A stretch of 64,000 nt of DNA, from the NCBI RefSeq assembly GCF_900095225.1, contig NZ_LT607426.1:1-64000 (forward strand), written 5' to 3'. The stretch is from Pseudomonas sp. UMAB-08. Lineage in GTDB: Bacteria; Pseudomonadota; Gammaproteobacteria; Pseudomonadales; Pseudomonadaceae. How positions within the stretch are numbered: position 1 is the first letter of the stretch; every line of letters begins with the position of its first letter. The notes under the pieces were generated by a model, which was given only the letters and a program-made list of their open reading frames with translations, made no database searches and had not been told where the DNA came from. Position numbers and translations under genes: made by a program. Shown one piece after another: positions 51,870 to 61,066 of this stretch.

Positions 51870-53742
51870 CGGCAGGCAACTGATAGCTCCAGGTCTCGGT
51901 CAAGACTTGTACATTCTTGGCCGGTTCCGGATTAGTGGGGGCAGTCTCGGCTTCAGGCTGCGGGGTCTGTTTGCCATCTTTGTCTTTCGCGATGTCGGCC
52001 TTCGCTACGTCTGCCTTTGCAGCGTCTGCTTTTGTCGATTCGCCTTTCGCCTCAGCGGGTTTGGCCGCGTCAGCTGGCTTGGCCGTATCAGCCTTGACTA
52101 TGACGGTTTTCTCTTCTTTCGGAGCCACTTTGCTCTCGACCTTTTTCTCAACTTTCTTATCTGCTTTGTCAGCAACAATCGCCGCAGGTTCCTTACCAGG
52201 CTCGGCAGGGACTTCACGAAGCAGATAAGCGCGCATGTCGATCGACTTGCCCGAATCTTTGGCTTTCAGGCGCAACGTCAGACGCCAGCCTTTGGTCACC
52301 GGGTTGTAGCGCAGATTGTTTTCGACCAACTCGGTGTTGTCGTCAGTGGTCACTTGGCTACGGATCGCCGGGTCTTCACCCAGTTTTGCGAGCACCGGGC
52401 CTTCAAAATCAACCAGGAAAGCCACGCTGCCGTCAGGCTGACGGATCAGATTGGACTGTTTGACGTCACCGGTGGAGCGCAGGGTCTGTTTGACCCAGCC
52501 CAGATCAGGCGAATGGATGGAGCTTTCGTCCATGGTCCAGTGCAGGCGATAGTTGAACTCCATCGGCTGGCCTGGCTCAGGAATGACTTCCGGCTTCCAG
52601 AACGCAACGATGTTGTCGTTGGTTTCGTCGGCAGTCGGGATTTCTACCAGATCAACGGTGCCTTTGCCCCAGTCGCCTTTCGGTTCGATCCAGGCACTTG
52701 GGCGTTTGTCGTAGCGATCATCCAGGTCTTCGTAGTGGCTGAAGTTACGGCCACGCTGAAGCAGACCGAAGCCACGCGGGTTTTCCACCGAGAAGCTGCT
52801 GACCGCGAGGTGTTTCGGGTTGTTCAACGGACGCCAGATCCACTCGCCATTGGCGGCTTGAATCGACAGACCGCTGGAGTCATGCAGTTCGCGGCGATAG
52901 TTCAGCACTTTGGACGGCTGATTGGCGCCGAACAGGTACATGCTGGTCAGTGGTGCAACGCCCAGCTTGCCGACCTTATCGCGCAGGTACATACGCGACT
53001 TGACGTCGACGAGGGTGTTGGTGCCCGGACGCACGGTCAGTTGATAGGCGCCTGTCGCACGTGGAGAGTCCAGCAGTGCAAAGATCACCAGATGGTTGTC
53101 ATCCGGTTGTGGACGCTCGATCCAGAACTCGGTGAACCGCGGGAACTCTTCACCCGATGGCATTGCAGTGTCGATCGCCATGCCGCGCGCAGACAAGCCG
53201 TAGACCTGACCTTTGCCAACGACGCGGAAGTAACTCGCGCCCAGCATCGTCATGATCTCGTCGTTCTTGTCATCTTTGTTGATTGGGTAAAGCACACGAA
53301 AGCCTGCGTAACCGAGTTTTTCGGTAGCTTTCGGGTCGAACTTCACGTCGCCAAAGTCGAACCGGCTAGGGTCGTACTTGAATTCCTGTACGTCAGTCGC
53401 CGTGACTTCATTGATTTTTACCGGCGTGTCGAAGTGCATGCCCTGGTGATAGAAGGACAGCTTGAAGGGTGTCTTATCCCCAACCCACACGCCCTTTTCT
53501 TGAAGAAAGCGGATTTTTTGATAATCCGCGAACTTCATGTCGCGAAATTCGTTCGGCAGATTGCTCTTCGGAGCTTCGTACTTCTGCCCGGCCATGTCTT
53601 TGGCCTTGGCCGCAACATCGTCCAGGCTGAACGCCCAAAGCTGGCCTGCGCTGAACAGACAGATCAGTGCAGAGCCTGCCAACAGGGCACTACGTAACCG
53701 TTTACCGGGTGTCATTGGAGCAATACAGGGACTAACAATCAC
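51862..53742 (-). CDS. opgG: Periplasmic glucan biosynthesis protein OpgG
   Basis: A 626-aa periplasmic protein acting with OpgH, thought to shape or branch glucans. A signal peptide of about 35 residues is followed by the OpgG beta-sandwich and Ig-like domains (ASYFRVVGKGQVYGLSARGM). Near the C-terminus is a Lys/Ala/Asp-rich low-complexity run of about 90 residues (AKADVAKADIAKDK and similar), making the protein longer than the roughly 510-aa E. coli form; a normal-looking strand (ETWSYQLPADE) follows. Start chosen at GTG 53742, 6 bp after GAGGG; ATG 53715 is also possible and would keep the signal peptide. Confidence 0.93.
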   Translation of the reverse strand: MIVSPCIAPMTPGKRLRSALLAGSALICLFSAGQLWAFSLDDVAAKAKDMAGQKYEAPKSNLPNEFRDMKFADYQKIRFLQEKGVWVGDKTPFKLSFYHQGMHFDTPVKINEVTATDVQEFKYDPSRFDFGDVKFDPKATEKLGYAGFRVLYPINKDDKNDEIMTMLGASYFRVVGKGQVYGLSARGMAIDTAMPSGEEFPRFTEFWIERPQPDDNHLVIFALLDSPRATGAYQLTVRPGTNTLVDVKSRMYLRDKVGKLGVAPLTSMYLFGANQPSKVLNYRRELHDSSGLSIQAANGEWIWRPLNNPKHLAVSSFSVENPRGFGLLQRGRNFSHYEDLDDRYDKRPSAWIEPKGDWGKGTVDLVEIPTADETNDNIVAFWKPEVIPEPGQPMEFNYRLHWTMDESSIHSPDLGWVKQTLRSTGDVKQSNLIRQPDGSVAFLVDFEGPVLAKLGEDPAIRSQVTTDDNTELVENNLRYNPVTKGWRLTLRLKAKDSGKSIDMRAYLLREVPAEPGKEPAAIVADKADKKVEKKVESKVAPKEEKTVIVKADTAKPADAAKPAEAKGESTKADAAKADVAKADIAKDKDGKQTPQPEAETAPTNPEPAKNVQVLTETWSYQLPADE

Positions 53743-54007
53743 GAGCAACCCTCGCCGAAAAACAGATCATAAAACCAACGGCCAGCTATCAAGTGCCGGG
53801 TTGGCGAGCATTGTTCCGACTCCGAAAGGGCCTAATGATTCCCTAAACGGCGACGGACCAGCCTCTGGCTATATCAATCGGGTCAACGAACGCTGATCCC
53901 CGTAGCGCGCGATTATCTAGTAGCCCGCGTTACAACGCATCAGGTCCGATGAAGTATTTATTGCTTTTTCACCTGATAAATCCGGGCGGCCCAGGGTAAT
54001 CGCCTGT
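53743..54007. other. opgG upstream intergenic region
   Basis: A 265-bp gap upstream of opgGH and downstream of dtd. It should carry the opgGH promoter; no strong sigma-70 hexamer pair or hairpin was recognised. The part next to dtd (53940-53985) is AT-rich. Confidence 0.4.
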
Positions 54008-54445
54008 TTAGCTCTCAAGTAAAAATGTCACAGGGCCATCATTGACCAGATGAACCTGCATGTCCGCACCAAATTGGCCCGCCGCCACATTATCGTGCAC
54101 GCTTCTCGCCTGCTCTAATAGATAGCTGAATAACTCGGCGCCCAGCGCGGGCGGTGCGGCTTTGGAAAAGCTCGGGCGCAAGCCGCTCTTGGTGTCAGCG
54201 GCCAAGGTGAACTGCGACACTAGCAGCAAACCACCACCGACATCCCTGAGCGACAGGTTCATTTTGCCTTCGGCGTCGCTGAACACCCGATAGTTCAGCA
54301 GTTTGCTCAGCAACTTATCGGCGCTGGCGCGCGTATCTTGCGGCTCGACGCCGATCAATACCAACAAGCCCTGATCAATGGCACCTACGATCTCACCCGC
54401 CACGTCGACATGCGCGCCACTCACGCGCTGAAGCAACCCCTTCAT
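54008..54445 (-). CDS. dtd: D-aminoacyl-tRNA deacylase
   Basis: A 145-aa editing enzyme that frees D-amino acids from mischarged tRNAs. The motifs SQFTLAADTKSGLRPSF and NDGPVTFLLES are the two DTD signatures. Start ATG 54445 (MKGLLQRVSGAHVDV). The pip stop is 10 bp upstream, so it is likely co-transcribed with pip, as in P. aeruginosa PA5079-PA5080. Confidence 0.96.
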   Translation of the reverse strand: MKGLLQRVSGAHVDVAGEIVGAIDQGLLVLIGVEPQDTRASADKLLSKLLNYRVFSDAEGKMNLSLRDVGGGLLLVSQFTLAADTKSGLRPSFSKAAPPALGAELFSYLLEQARSVHDNVAAGQFGADMQVHLVNDGPVTFLLES

Positions 54446-54455
54446 ACCGGGCCTT

Positions 54456-55427
54456 TCACGCTTCTTCGGGCGGCAGATCAAGCAACCGACGAGCAATCTG
54501 GCTCGCAGCACGCACCAGCGCATCGGTAATGCCCGGCTCGGATGCCGCATGACCTGCATCGCGGATCACCTGCAGTTCACTGTTGGGCCAGGCTTGATGC
54601 AGCTCCCACGCATTGTCCAGCGGGCAGATCACGTCGTAGCGGCCGTGCACGATGATGCCCGGCAAATGAGCGATCTTGGGCATATCGCGAATCAACTGAT
54701 TCTCTTCGAGGAACGCGTTGTTGGTGAAGTAATGGCATTCGATGCGGGCGATAGACAGCGCGCGCTGCGGTTCCGAGAAGCGATCCACCACCATCGGATT
54801 CGGCCGTAGCGTCGCCGTGCGCCCTTCCCAGGTGGACCACGCTTTGGCGGCGTGCATCTGGGCGATCTGATCACTGCCCGTCAGGCGTTTGTGGAAGGCG
54901 CCCAGCAAGTCGTGGCGCTCATCCTGCGGAATCGGCGCCAGGTAGTCTTGCCAATAATCGGGAAACAGGCGGCTGGCACCCGCCTGGTAAAACCAGTTGA
55001 TTTCCTGTGGCCGGCACAAAAAGATGCCCCGCAGGATCAAGGCATGGACGCGTTCCGGATGCGTCTGAGCGTAAGCCAACGCCAGGGTCGAACCCCAGGA
55101 GCCGCCGAACAGGACCCATTTTTCGATGCCCAGGTGCAGACGAATCCGTTCCAGGTCTTCGACCAAATGCCAGGTGGTATTGTTTTCCAGGCTGGCGTGG
55201 GGGGTGGAGCGCCCGCAACCGCGTTGATCGAAGGTAATGATGCGGTACATATTCGGGTCAAAAAACCGACGGCTCTGGGCATCGCAACCCGCGCCTGGCC
55301 CGCCGTGGATGAAAACCACTGGCAAACCTTCGGGAGAACCGCTTTCATCGACGTACAGCACATGAGGCTTTTCCACGGCCAGATCGTGCCGGGCGTATGG
55401 TTTGATCTGCGGGTACAAAGTCTGCAT
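54456..55427 (-). CDS. pip: Proline iminopeptidase
   Basis: A 323-aa cytoplasmic alpha/beta hydrolase (peptidase S33) that removes N-terminal proline. HGGPG at 41-45 is the oxyanion-hole motif, GGSWGS gives nucleophile Ser110, and the Asp and His lie in VHGRYDVICP and DAGHAASEPG. Start ATG 55427. Length is normal. First gene of pip-dtd. Confidence 0.95.
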   Translation of the reverse strand: MQTLYPQIKPYARHDLAVEKPHVLYVDESGSPEGLPVVFIHGGPGAGCDAQSRRFFDPNMYRIITFDQRGCGRSTPHASLENNTTWHLVEDLERIRLHLGIEKWVLFGGSWGSTLALAYAQTHPERVHALILRGIFLCRPQEINWFYQAGASRLFPDYWQDYLAPIPQDERHDLLGAFHKRLTGSDQIAQMHAAKAWSTWEGRTATLRPNPMVVDRFSEPQRALSIARIECHYFTNNAFLEENQLIRDMPKIAHLPGIIVHGRYDVICPLDNAWELHQAWPNSELQVIRDAGHAASEPGITDALVRAASQIARRLLDLPPEEA

Positions 55428-55661
55428 AGGTGCTCCAAAGGGGCGGTCAGGGGCTTCTATTTATTTTGCCGTGGAGCATCATAAACCCGAATCGAAGAAT
55501 GATCATGCCCCCAGAGAGAGAAGGGGTGTTCGGCATGGAACGATCAATGCAGGGTTTTTATCAATTGCAATTACCCGCGAACCAGAAAGACGGACCCGTG
55601 TCGAACCATCTAGAGTTAATCATCCAGCTTCCTATTCGTCTGCTCGTTAGAGGTCGTATTG
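55428..55661. other. pip / glgP divergent intergenic region
   Basis: A 234-bp divergent gap that should contain promoters in both directions. An in-frame-looking short reading frame (about 55430-55687) overlaps the glgP start and lacks a ribosome-binding site, so it is not called. A small AT palindromic stretch (TCAATTGCAATTA) lies at 55561-55573. Confidence 0.4.
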
Positions 55662-58115
55662 ATGTCAGAGGAACCGCTTGTTCGTGACGCCGAGGTGGCC
55701 GCTTTCCGTGCCGCTGTACTCGAAAAACTCACTTATGCGGTGGGTAAAGATCCAGATCACGCGTTTGACCATGACTGGTTCGAAGCCATCGCCCTGGCCG
55801 CTCGCGACCATATGGTCGAGCATTGGATGGACCACACTCGACAGATTTACCGCAAAGGCCAGAAACGGGTTTACTACCTGTCTCTCGAGTTCCTGATCGG
55901 TCGACTGCTGTATGACAGCCTGAGCAACCTTGGCCTGCTGGACATCGCTCGTGAAGCACTGACTGAGTTGGGTGTGGACCTGGAGCGCATTCGTTTGCTC
56001 GAACCGGATGCTGCACTGGGCAATGGTGGCCTCGGTCGTCTGGCCGCCTGCTTCATGGAGAGCATGTCGACCCTCGGTGTCGCGTCCCATGGTTACGGTA
56101 TTCGTTACGAGCATGGCTTGTTCCGTCAAGCCGTGGTCGATGGCTGGCAACAAGAGCAAACCGAGAACTGGCTGGACTTCGGTAACCCTTGGGAGTTCGA
56201 ACGTGCCGAGGTGATTTACCCGATCGGCTTCGGCGGCAGCGTCGAGACCCTGGTCAATGAAGCGGGCGAGCAACGCCAGGTCTGGCGCCCGGCGGAAGTT
56301 GTGCGCGCCGTTGCTTACGACACCCCGGTGGTCGGCTGGCGCGGATCGAGCGTCAACACCCTGCGCTTGTGGCGGGCACGGGCGGTCGAGGACCTGCACC
56401 TTGAACGCTTCAATGCTGGCGATCACTTTGGTGCGGTGGCCGAAGTCGTTCGCGCAGAAAGTATTTCCCGCGTGCTGTACCCCAACGACAGCACCGAAGC
56501 CGGTCAGGAACTGCGTCTGCGCCAGGAATACTTCTTCGTTTCCGCGTCGCTGCAGGATTTGCTGCGACGCCATCTGAACATGCATGAATCCCTGTATTCG
56601 CTGGCCGATCACGCCGCGATCCAGATGAACGACACGCACCCCTCGATCGCCGTTGCCGAGTTGATGCGTGTGTTGATCGATACCCACGGCATCCCGTGGG
56701 ATGCGGCCTGGAAGATCACCGTCGACACCCTGGCCTACACCAACCACACCTTGCTTCCCGAGGCGTTGGAGACCTGGTCGGTTGGCCTGATGGAGCGGAT
56801 GCTGCCGCGGCACATGCAGATCATTTACCTGATCAACGCCCTGCACATCGACGAATTGCGAGCCAAAGGCATTCACGACTTCGAAGTGCTGCGCGCCGTC
56901 TCGCTGATCGAGGAGGACAACGGCCGCCGCGTACGGATGGGCAACCTGGCGTTTCTGGGTTCGCACAGTGTGAATGGCGTGTCGGCGCTGCACACCCAAT
57001 TGATGCGCAAGACCGTGTTCGCCGAGTTGCACAAGCTATATCCCGAGCGGATCAACAACAAAACCAACGGCATCACCTTCAGGCGCTGGCTGCATCAGGC
57101 CAACCCGCCACTGACCCGCATGCTGGTCAAAGCCTTGGGCGCAGACGTTCTGGATAATGCTGAATCACGCCTGATCGAGTTAGAGCCATTCGCCGAGAAG
57201 GAAGCGTTCCGCCAACAATTTGCCGAGCAGCGCCTGAAGAGCAAGCAAGCCTTGGCGACCCTCATTCATGAGCGGCTGGGAATCATGGTCGACCCGACGG
57301 CGATGTTCGACGTTCAGGTCAAGCGCATCCATGAATACAAACGCCAACTGTTGAACCTGTTCCACACCATCGCCCTGTATCAGGCGATGCGGGCCGAACC
57401 GGAGACTAACTGGGTGCCGCGGGTGAAGATTTTCGCCGGCAAGGCGGCCGCCAGCTATCACACGGCCAAGTTGATCATCAAGCTGACCAACGACATCGCA
57501 CGCACCGTAAACAATGACCCGACTGTGCGCGGCTTGCTCAAAGTGGTGTTCATACCCAACTACAACGTCAGCCTGGCAGAAAGCATTATCCCTGCCGCCG
57601 ACCTCTCGGAGCAGATCTCCACCGCAGGCCTGGAGGCCTCGGGCACCAGCAACATGAAATTCGGCCTCAACGGCGCACTGACCATCGGCACCCTTGATGG
57701 TGCCAACGTGGAAATGAGCGAGCGAATCGGGCTTGAGCACATGTTCATCTTCGGCCTGACGTCGCAGCAGGTCGAAGCACGCAAACGCGCCGGCGATTAC
57801 AGCGCCACTGGAGATATCGGCAGTTCACCGCGGCTCAATGATGTGCTGGAAGCGATCCGGGGCGGCGTGTTCTCACCGGATGATCCAAACCGCTATGCCG
57901 GCCTGATCGATCAGTTGATCGCTTACGACCGCTTTTTGGTGTGCGCCGACTTCGAATCCTATTGGGAGGCTCAAGGCAAGGTCGAGGCACTGTGGCACGA
58001 CCCTAGACAGTGGTGGCGCTCGGCGGTGCTCAATACGTCACGGATGGGCTGGTTCTCGTCGGACCGAACCATTCGCGAATATTCGAACGACATCTGGAAA
58101 GCGCTGGAGGAATAA
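55662..58115 (+). CDS. glgP: Glycogen/maltodextrin phosphorylase
   Basis: An 817-aa GT35 phosphorylase releasing glucose-1-phosphate from alpha-1,4-glucans. The pyridoxal-phosphate lysine is K666 in EASGTSNMKFGLNGALTIGT. The N-terminal domain has the ALGNGGLGRLAACF motif, and VKRIHEYKRQLLN is conserved. ATG 55662 is preceded by AGAGG; the adjacent TTG at 55659 is less likely. No other glycogen genes are nearby in this window. Confidence 0.95.
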   Translation: MSEEPLVRDAEVAAFRAAVLEKLTYAVGKDPDHAFDHDWFEAIALAARDHMVEHWMDHTRQIYRKGQKRVYYLSLEFLIGRLLYDSLSNLGLLDIAREALTELGVDLERIRLLEPDAALGNGGLGRLAACFMESMSTLGVASHGYGIRYEHGLFRQAVVDGWQQEQTENWLDFGNPWEFERAEVIYPIGFGGSVETLVNEAGEQRQVWRPAEVVRAVAYDTPVVGWRGSSVNTLRLWRARAVEDLHLERFNAGDHFGAVAEVVRAESISRVLYPNDSTEAGQELRLRQEYFFVSASLQDLLRRHLNMHESLYSLADHAAIQMNDTHPSIAVAELMRVLIDTHGIPWDAAWKITVDTLAYTNHTLLPEALETWSVGLMERMLPRHMQIIYLINALHIDELRAKGIHDFEVLRAVSLIEEDNGRRVRMGNLAFLGSHSVNGVSALHTQLMRKTVFAELHKLYPERINNKTNGITFRRWLHQANPPLTRMLVKALGADVLDNAESRLIELEPFAEKEAFRQQFAEQRLKSKQALATLIHERLGIMVDPTAMFDVQVKRIHEYKRQLLNLFHTIALYQAMRAEPETNWVPRVKIFAGKAAASYHTAKLIIKLTNDIARTVNNDPTVRGLLKVVFIPNYNVSLAESIIPAADLSEQISTAGLEASGTSNMKFGLNGALTIGTLDGANVEMSERIGLEHMFIFGLTSQQVEARKRAGDYSATGDIGSSPRLNDVLEAIRGGVFSPDDPNRYAGLIDQLIAYDRFLVCADFESYWEAQGKVEALWHDPRQWWRSAVLNTSRMGWFSSDRTIREYSNDIWKALEE

Positions 58116-58130
58116 ATCTGTGAGGTGGAC

Positions 58131-58183
58131 TCACTCGCGAATGGCCTGACACGGCTTACCTGTCGCGCCGCTTTCGCGAGTGA
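58131..58183. repeat. Inverted repeat after glgP
   Basis: TCACTCGCGAA (58131-58141) and TTCGCGAGTGA (58173-58183), an 11-bp perfect inverted repeat with a 31-bp centre holding GTCGCGCCGC. It lies 16 bp after the glgP stop and may be a degenerate REP or a factor-assisted terminator. Confidence 0.55.
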
Positions 58184-58270
58184 ATTCATCGCCGACCTCC
58201 GTTACAAATTATGTCCCCGACGGCCTGGACCGATATACTCCAGGCAAGCCGTATAAAGGGATGTCGACGC

Positions 58271-61066
58271 GTGCAATGGATTCTCCTGCTGGTCGGGCTC
58301 GTGCTGGGTGGTTACCTGGACGAGTCTTTGGTGGGCGCTGCAATCGGCGCACTCGCCGGGCTTGGCCTTGGACAGGCCATTCGCATGACCCTGCTCGGCC
58401 GTCAGCTCGAGGCTGTTCAGCAACGCCTTACCCTCCTCGAATCCGCTCCTGGCAACGCTCTAGCCCCAACGCCTGCGGCTCAACCCCTTGTCAGTGCGCC
58501 CCCCGCTCTTGAAGCAACCGTCGAATTGACGTGGGATCTCCCCATCGACGACGAATGGACCCAACCGGCAGCAACGCCGAACCCGGTTTCCACACCCGCA
58601 GCCCCAACCATTATCGAGCGCGCATTGGCTGGCGCACGCAACTGGCTGCTGGGCGGCAATACCGTGCTGCGGGTCGGGGTGGTGCTGCTGTTCCTCGGGC
58701 TGGCCTTTTTGCTGCGCTACGCCACTGAAGGCGTGGTCATTCCACTGGAAGCCCGCTACGCCGCCGTTGCCGCCTGCGCCTTGGCATTGCTGGCGCTGGG
58801 TTGGTGGCTGCGACAGCGCAACCGCAATTACGCATTAATCCTGCAGGGCGCGGGGATCGGCGTGTTGTACCTGACAGTATTTGCCGCCATGCGTTTGAAT
58901 GCGCTGCTCGACCCGAATATGGCGTTCGGCCTGCTGGTGGTGGTGACGGTGTTCTCGGCGATCCTCGCGGTAAAACAGGACGCCTTGGGTCTGGCTGCGG
59001 CGGCGGCACTCGGCGGATTCGCCGCACCGCTACTGACGTCTACCGGCGCTGGCAGCCATGTGGCCTTATTCAGTTACTTCGCACTGCTGAATGCCGGGAT
59101 TTTTACCATCGCCTGGTTCAAGGCCTGGCGCCTGCTGAACCTGATCGGTTTTGTCGGCACCTTCGGCATCGGTTTCGTCTGGGGCCTACAGGCATACACG
59201 CCCACATTGTTCTGGAGCACCGAGCCGTTTCTGATCCTGTTTTTCCTGATGTATCTGGCGATTGGGCTGCTGTTCGCTCGACGCAAACTGCAAGAACTGA
59301 GCACCGCGCCCGAAGACGATAGCCGCGAAGCAATGTTGCGCTGGTCGGCTCGCCAAGGTGACTACGTCGACGGCAGCATCCTGTTCGGTCCACCGATTGT
59401 CGGTTTCGGCCTGCAGTTCGCGCTGGTCCAACACATGGAGTTCGCTCCCGCCTACAGCGCGCTGGTAATGGGAATGCTCTATATAGGCCTGGCGCGCCTG
59501 CTGTCTGGCCGGGCACCGGGACGCGCCTTACTCCTGGTGGAGACCTGCCTGGCGCTGGGCGTGGTATTCGCGTCACTGGCGATCCCTCTCGGGCTGGATG
59601 CACGCTGGACATCGGCCGCGTGGGCGCTGGAAGGCGCGGCCGTGTTCTGGCTGGGCTTGCGCCAGCAACGATTACTGGCACGCGCTTTCGGGCTGCTGTT
59701 GCAGGCGGGAGCAGGCCTTGCGCTGTTCGGCGACCTGCAGGACGACCTGTATCGAACCGACACCACCTTACTGGCCCATCGCGATGTCTGGACGCCGATG
59801 GTCGTCGCGCTGGCCGCGATGCTCAGCGCGTGGCTCCTGCAACGCCTGAGCCCAGTCAATCCAAGCCCCATGAAAACCGTGAACCTGGAGCGCCTCGGCG
59901 CATTGCTGCTGGCGTGGGGAGTGGGCTGGTGGGCCGTGGCACTGGTCAACGGCGCGCAGCGATTCGCCCCGGTCGAATTGCAAATACCTATGTTGCTCTG
60001 CCTCGCCGCTGTCAGCGTCGCGCTGTGGACAGTCCTGGCCCTGCGACTGCGCTGGTCGGCACTGGCAGTGCTTTGCACCCTACTGACTCCGGCCTGCACC
60101 CTGCTATTGCTGGCCGCGTTGAACGCCAACTATCACCCGGCAGCCCACTGGGGTTGGCTGGCGTGGGGCGCGGTGTTCGTCGTGCATCTGCTGTCGCTGC
60201 GGCACCTGGCGGGTACGCTGCCAGGTTGGGCGCTCAGCGCGGCACATGTCCTGGGTTGCTGGCTGATCATTGGCGTGTTGGCGCTGGAGTTGCGCTTCGG
60301 CTTGATGGCATTGTCCGAACACTACAACGCGTGGCGCTGGCTGGGCTGGGCATTGCTGCCGAGCGCCTATTTGCTGTTGATGGCAGCGCCCCGTGCACTG
60401 CCGTGGCCAATCGAGGCCTATCCCCGGGAATACCGGGTCTGGGTCGCTGCCCCGTTGGCGCTGCTGATGTTGATCTGGTTCTGGCTGGCGAACATCGTCA
60501 GCGACGGTGCCGCCGCACCGCTGGCCTACCTGCCACTGCTTAATCCGTTGGAGTTGGGCCTGTTGCTCGCATTGGCCGGGGTGTTCGTCTGGGCACGCAG
60601 CCGATTGCCCCAGCTCGGTATCGCCCACGATCGCGCGCAGCGGATGGCACAGGTGGTGGCAGGGGTCGGCTTATTCGCCCTGTCCACTGCAATGGTCATG
60701 CGCACGGCCCATCATTGGAGTGGCGTGCCCTATCAGCTGGATGAATTGCTGGACTCGATGAGGGTGCAAGCCGGTCTGTCGATTGTCTGGACCTTGATGG
60801 CCCTGGCACTGATGGTTGGCGGGCACCTGCGGGGCCGGCGTGAAATCTGGATCGTTGGCGCCGCACTGATCGGTGTGGTGGTCGCCAAGCTGTTTTTCGT
60901 CGAACTGAGCAACCGCGGTGGGCTGGCGCGTATCGTGTCGTTCATCGGGGTTGGCGTGCTGCTATTGGTGGTGGGATATTTCTCTCCCTTGCCGCCCAAA
61001 CCGTCGTCGCCGATGCCTTTGCCCTCTAAAAAATCTACGCCCGATCCGACCAGGACCATCGTATGA
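58271..61066 (+). CDS. DUF2339 large polytopic membrane protein
   Basis: About 931 aa. The N-terminus has a hydrophobic/glycine-rich stretch (VGLVLGGYLDES, then VGAAIGALAGLGLG), a short coiled segment (ARRL-like QAIRMTLLGRQLEAVQQRL), a Pro/Ala-rich linker, and then about 25 hydrophobic segments almost without soluble loops. It matches DUF2339, which has no established function. I prefer GTG 58271, preceded by AAAGGG, over ATG 58211, because the family starts with a membrane segment. Its stop overlaps the next gene's ATG by 4 bp (ATGA), so the two are coupled. A role in envelope or polysaccharide transport is a guess only. Confidence 0.8.
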   Translation: MQWILLLVGLVLGGYLDESLVGAAIGALAGLGLGQAIRMTLLGRQLEAVQQRLTLLESAPGNALAPTPAAQPLVSAPPALEATVELTWDLPIDDEWTQPAATPNPVSTPAAPTIIERALAGARNWLLGGNTVLRVGVVLLFLGLAFLLRYATEGVVIPLEARYAAVAACALALLALGWWLRQRNRNYALILQGAGIGVLYLTVFAAMRLNALLDPNMAFGLLVVVTVFSAILAVKQDALGLAAAAALGGFAAPLLTSTGAGSHVALFSYFALLNAGIFTIAWFKAWRLLNLIGFVGTFGIGFVWGLQAYTPTLFWSTEPFLILFFLMYLAIGLLFARRKLQELSTAPEDDSREAMLRWSARQGDYVDGSILFGPPIVGFGLQFALVQHMEFAPAYSALVMGMLYIGLARLLSGRAPGRALLLVETCLALGVVFASLAIPLGLDARWTSAAWALEGAAVFWLGLRQQRLLARAFGLLLQAGAGLALFGDLQDDLYRTDTTLLAHRDVWTPMVVALAAMLSAWLLQRLSPVNPSPMKTVNLERLGALLLAWGVGWWAVALVNGAQRFAPVELQIPMLLCLAAVSVALWTVLALRLRWSALAVLCTLLTPACTLLLLAALNANYHPAAHWGWLAWGAVFVVHLLSLRHLAGTLPGWALSAAHVLGCWLIIGVLALELRFGLMALSEHYNAWRWLGWALLPSAYLLLMAAPRALPWPIEAYPREYRVWVAAPLALLMLIWFWLANIVSDGAAAPLAYLPLLNPLELGLLLALAGVFVWARSRLPQLGIAHDRAQRMAQVVAGVGLFALSTAMVMRTAHHWSGVPYQLDELLDSMRVQAGLSIVWTLMALALMVGGHLRGRREIWIVGAALIGVVVAKLFFVELSNRGGLARIVSFIGVGVLLLVVGYFSPLPPKPSSPMPLPSKKSTPDPTRTIV

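Noticed and set aside
55430..55687. Possible 85-codon gene before glgP
   Set aside because: It overlaps the glgP start out of frame, lacks a ribosome-binding site and has no family features.
55665..57032. 455-codon open frame opposite glgP
   Set aside because: Antisense shadow of glgP, without recognisable motifs.
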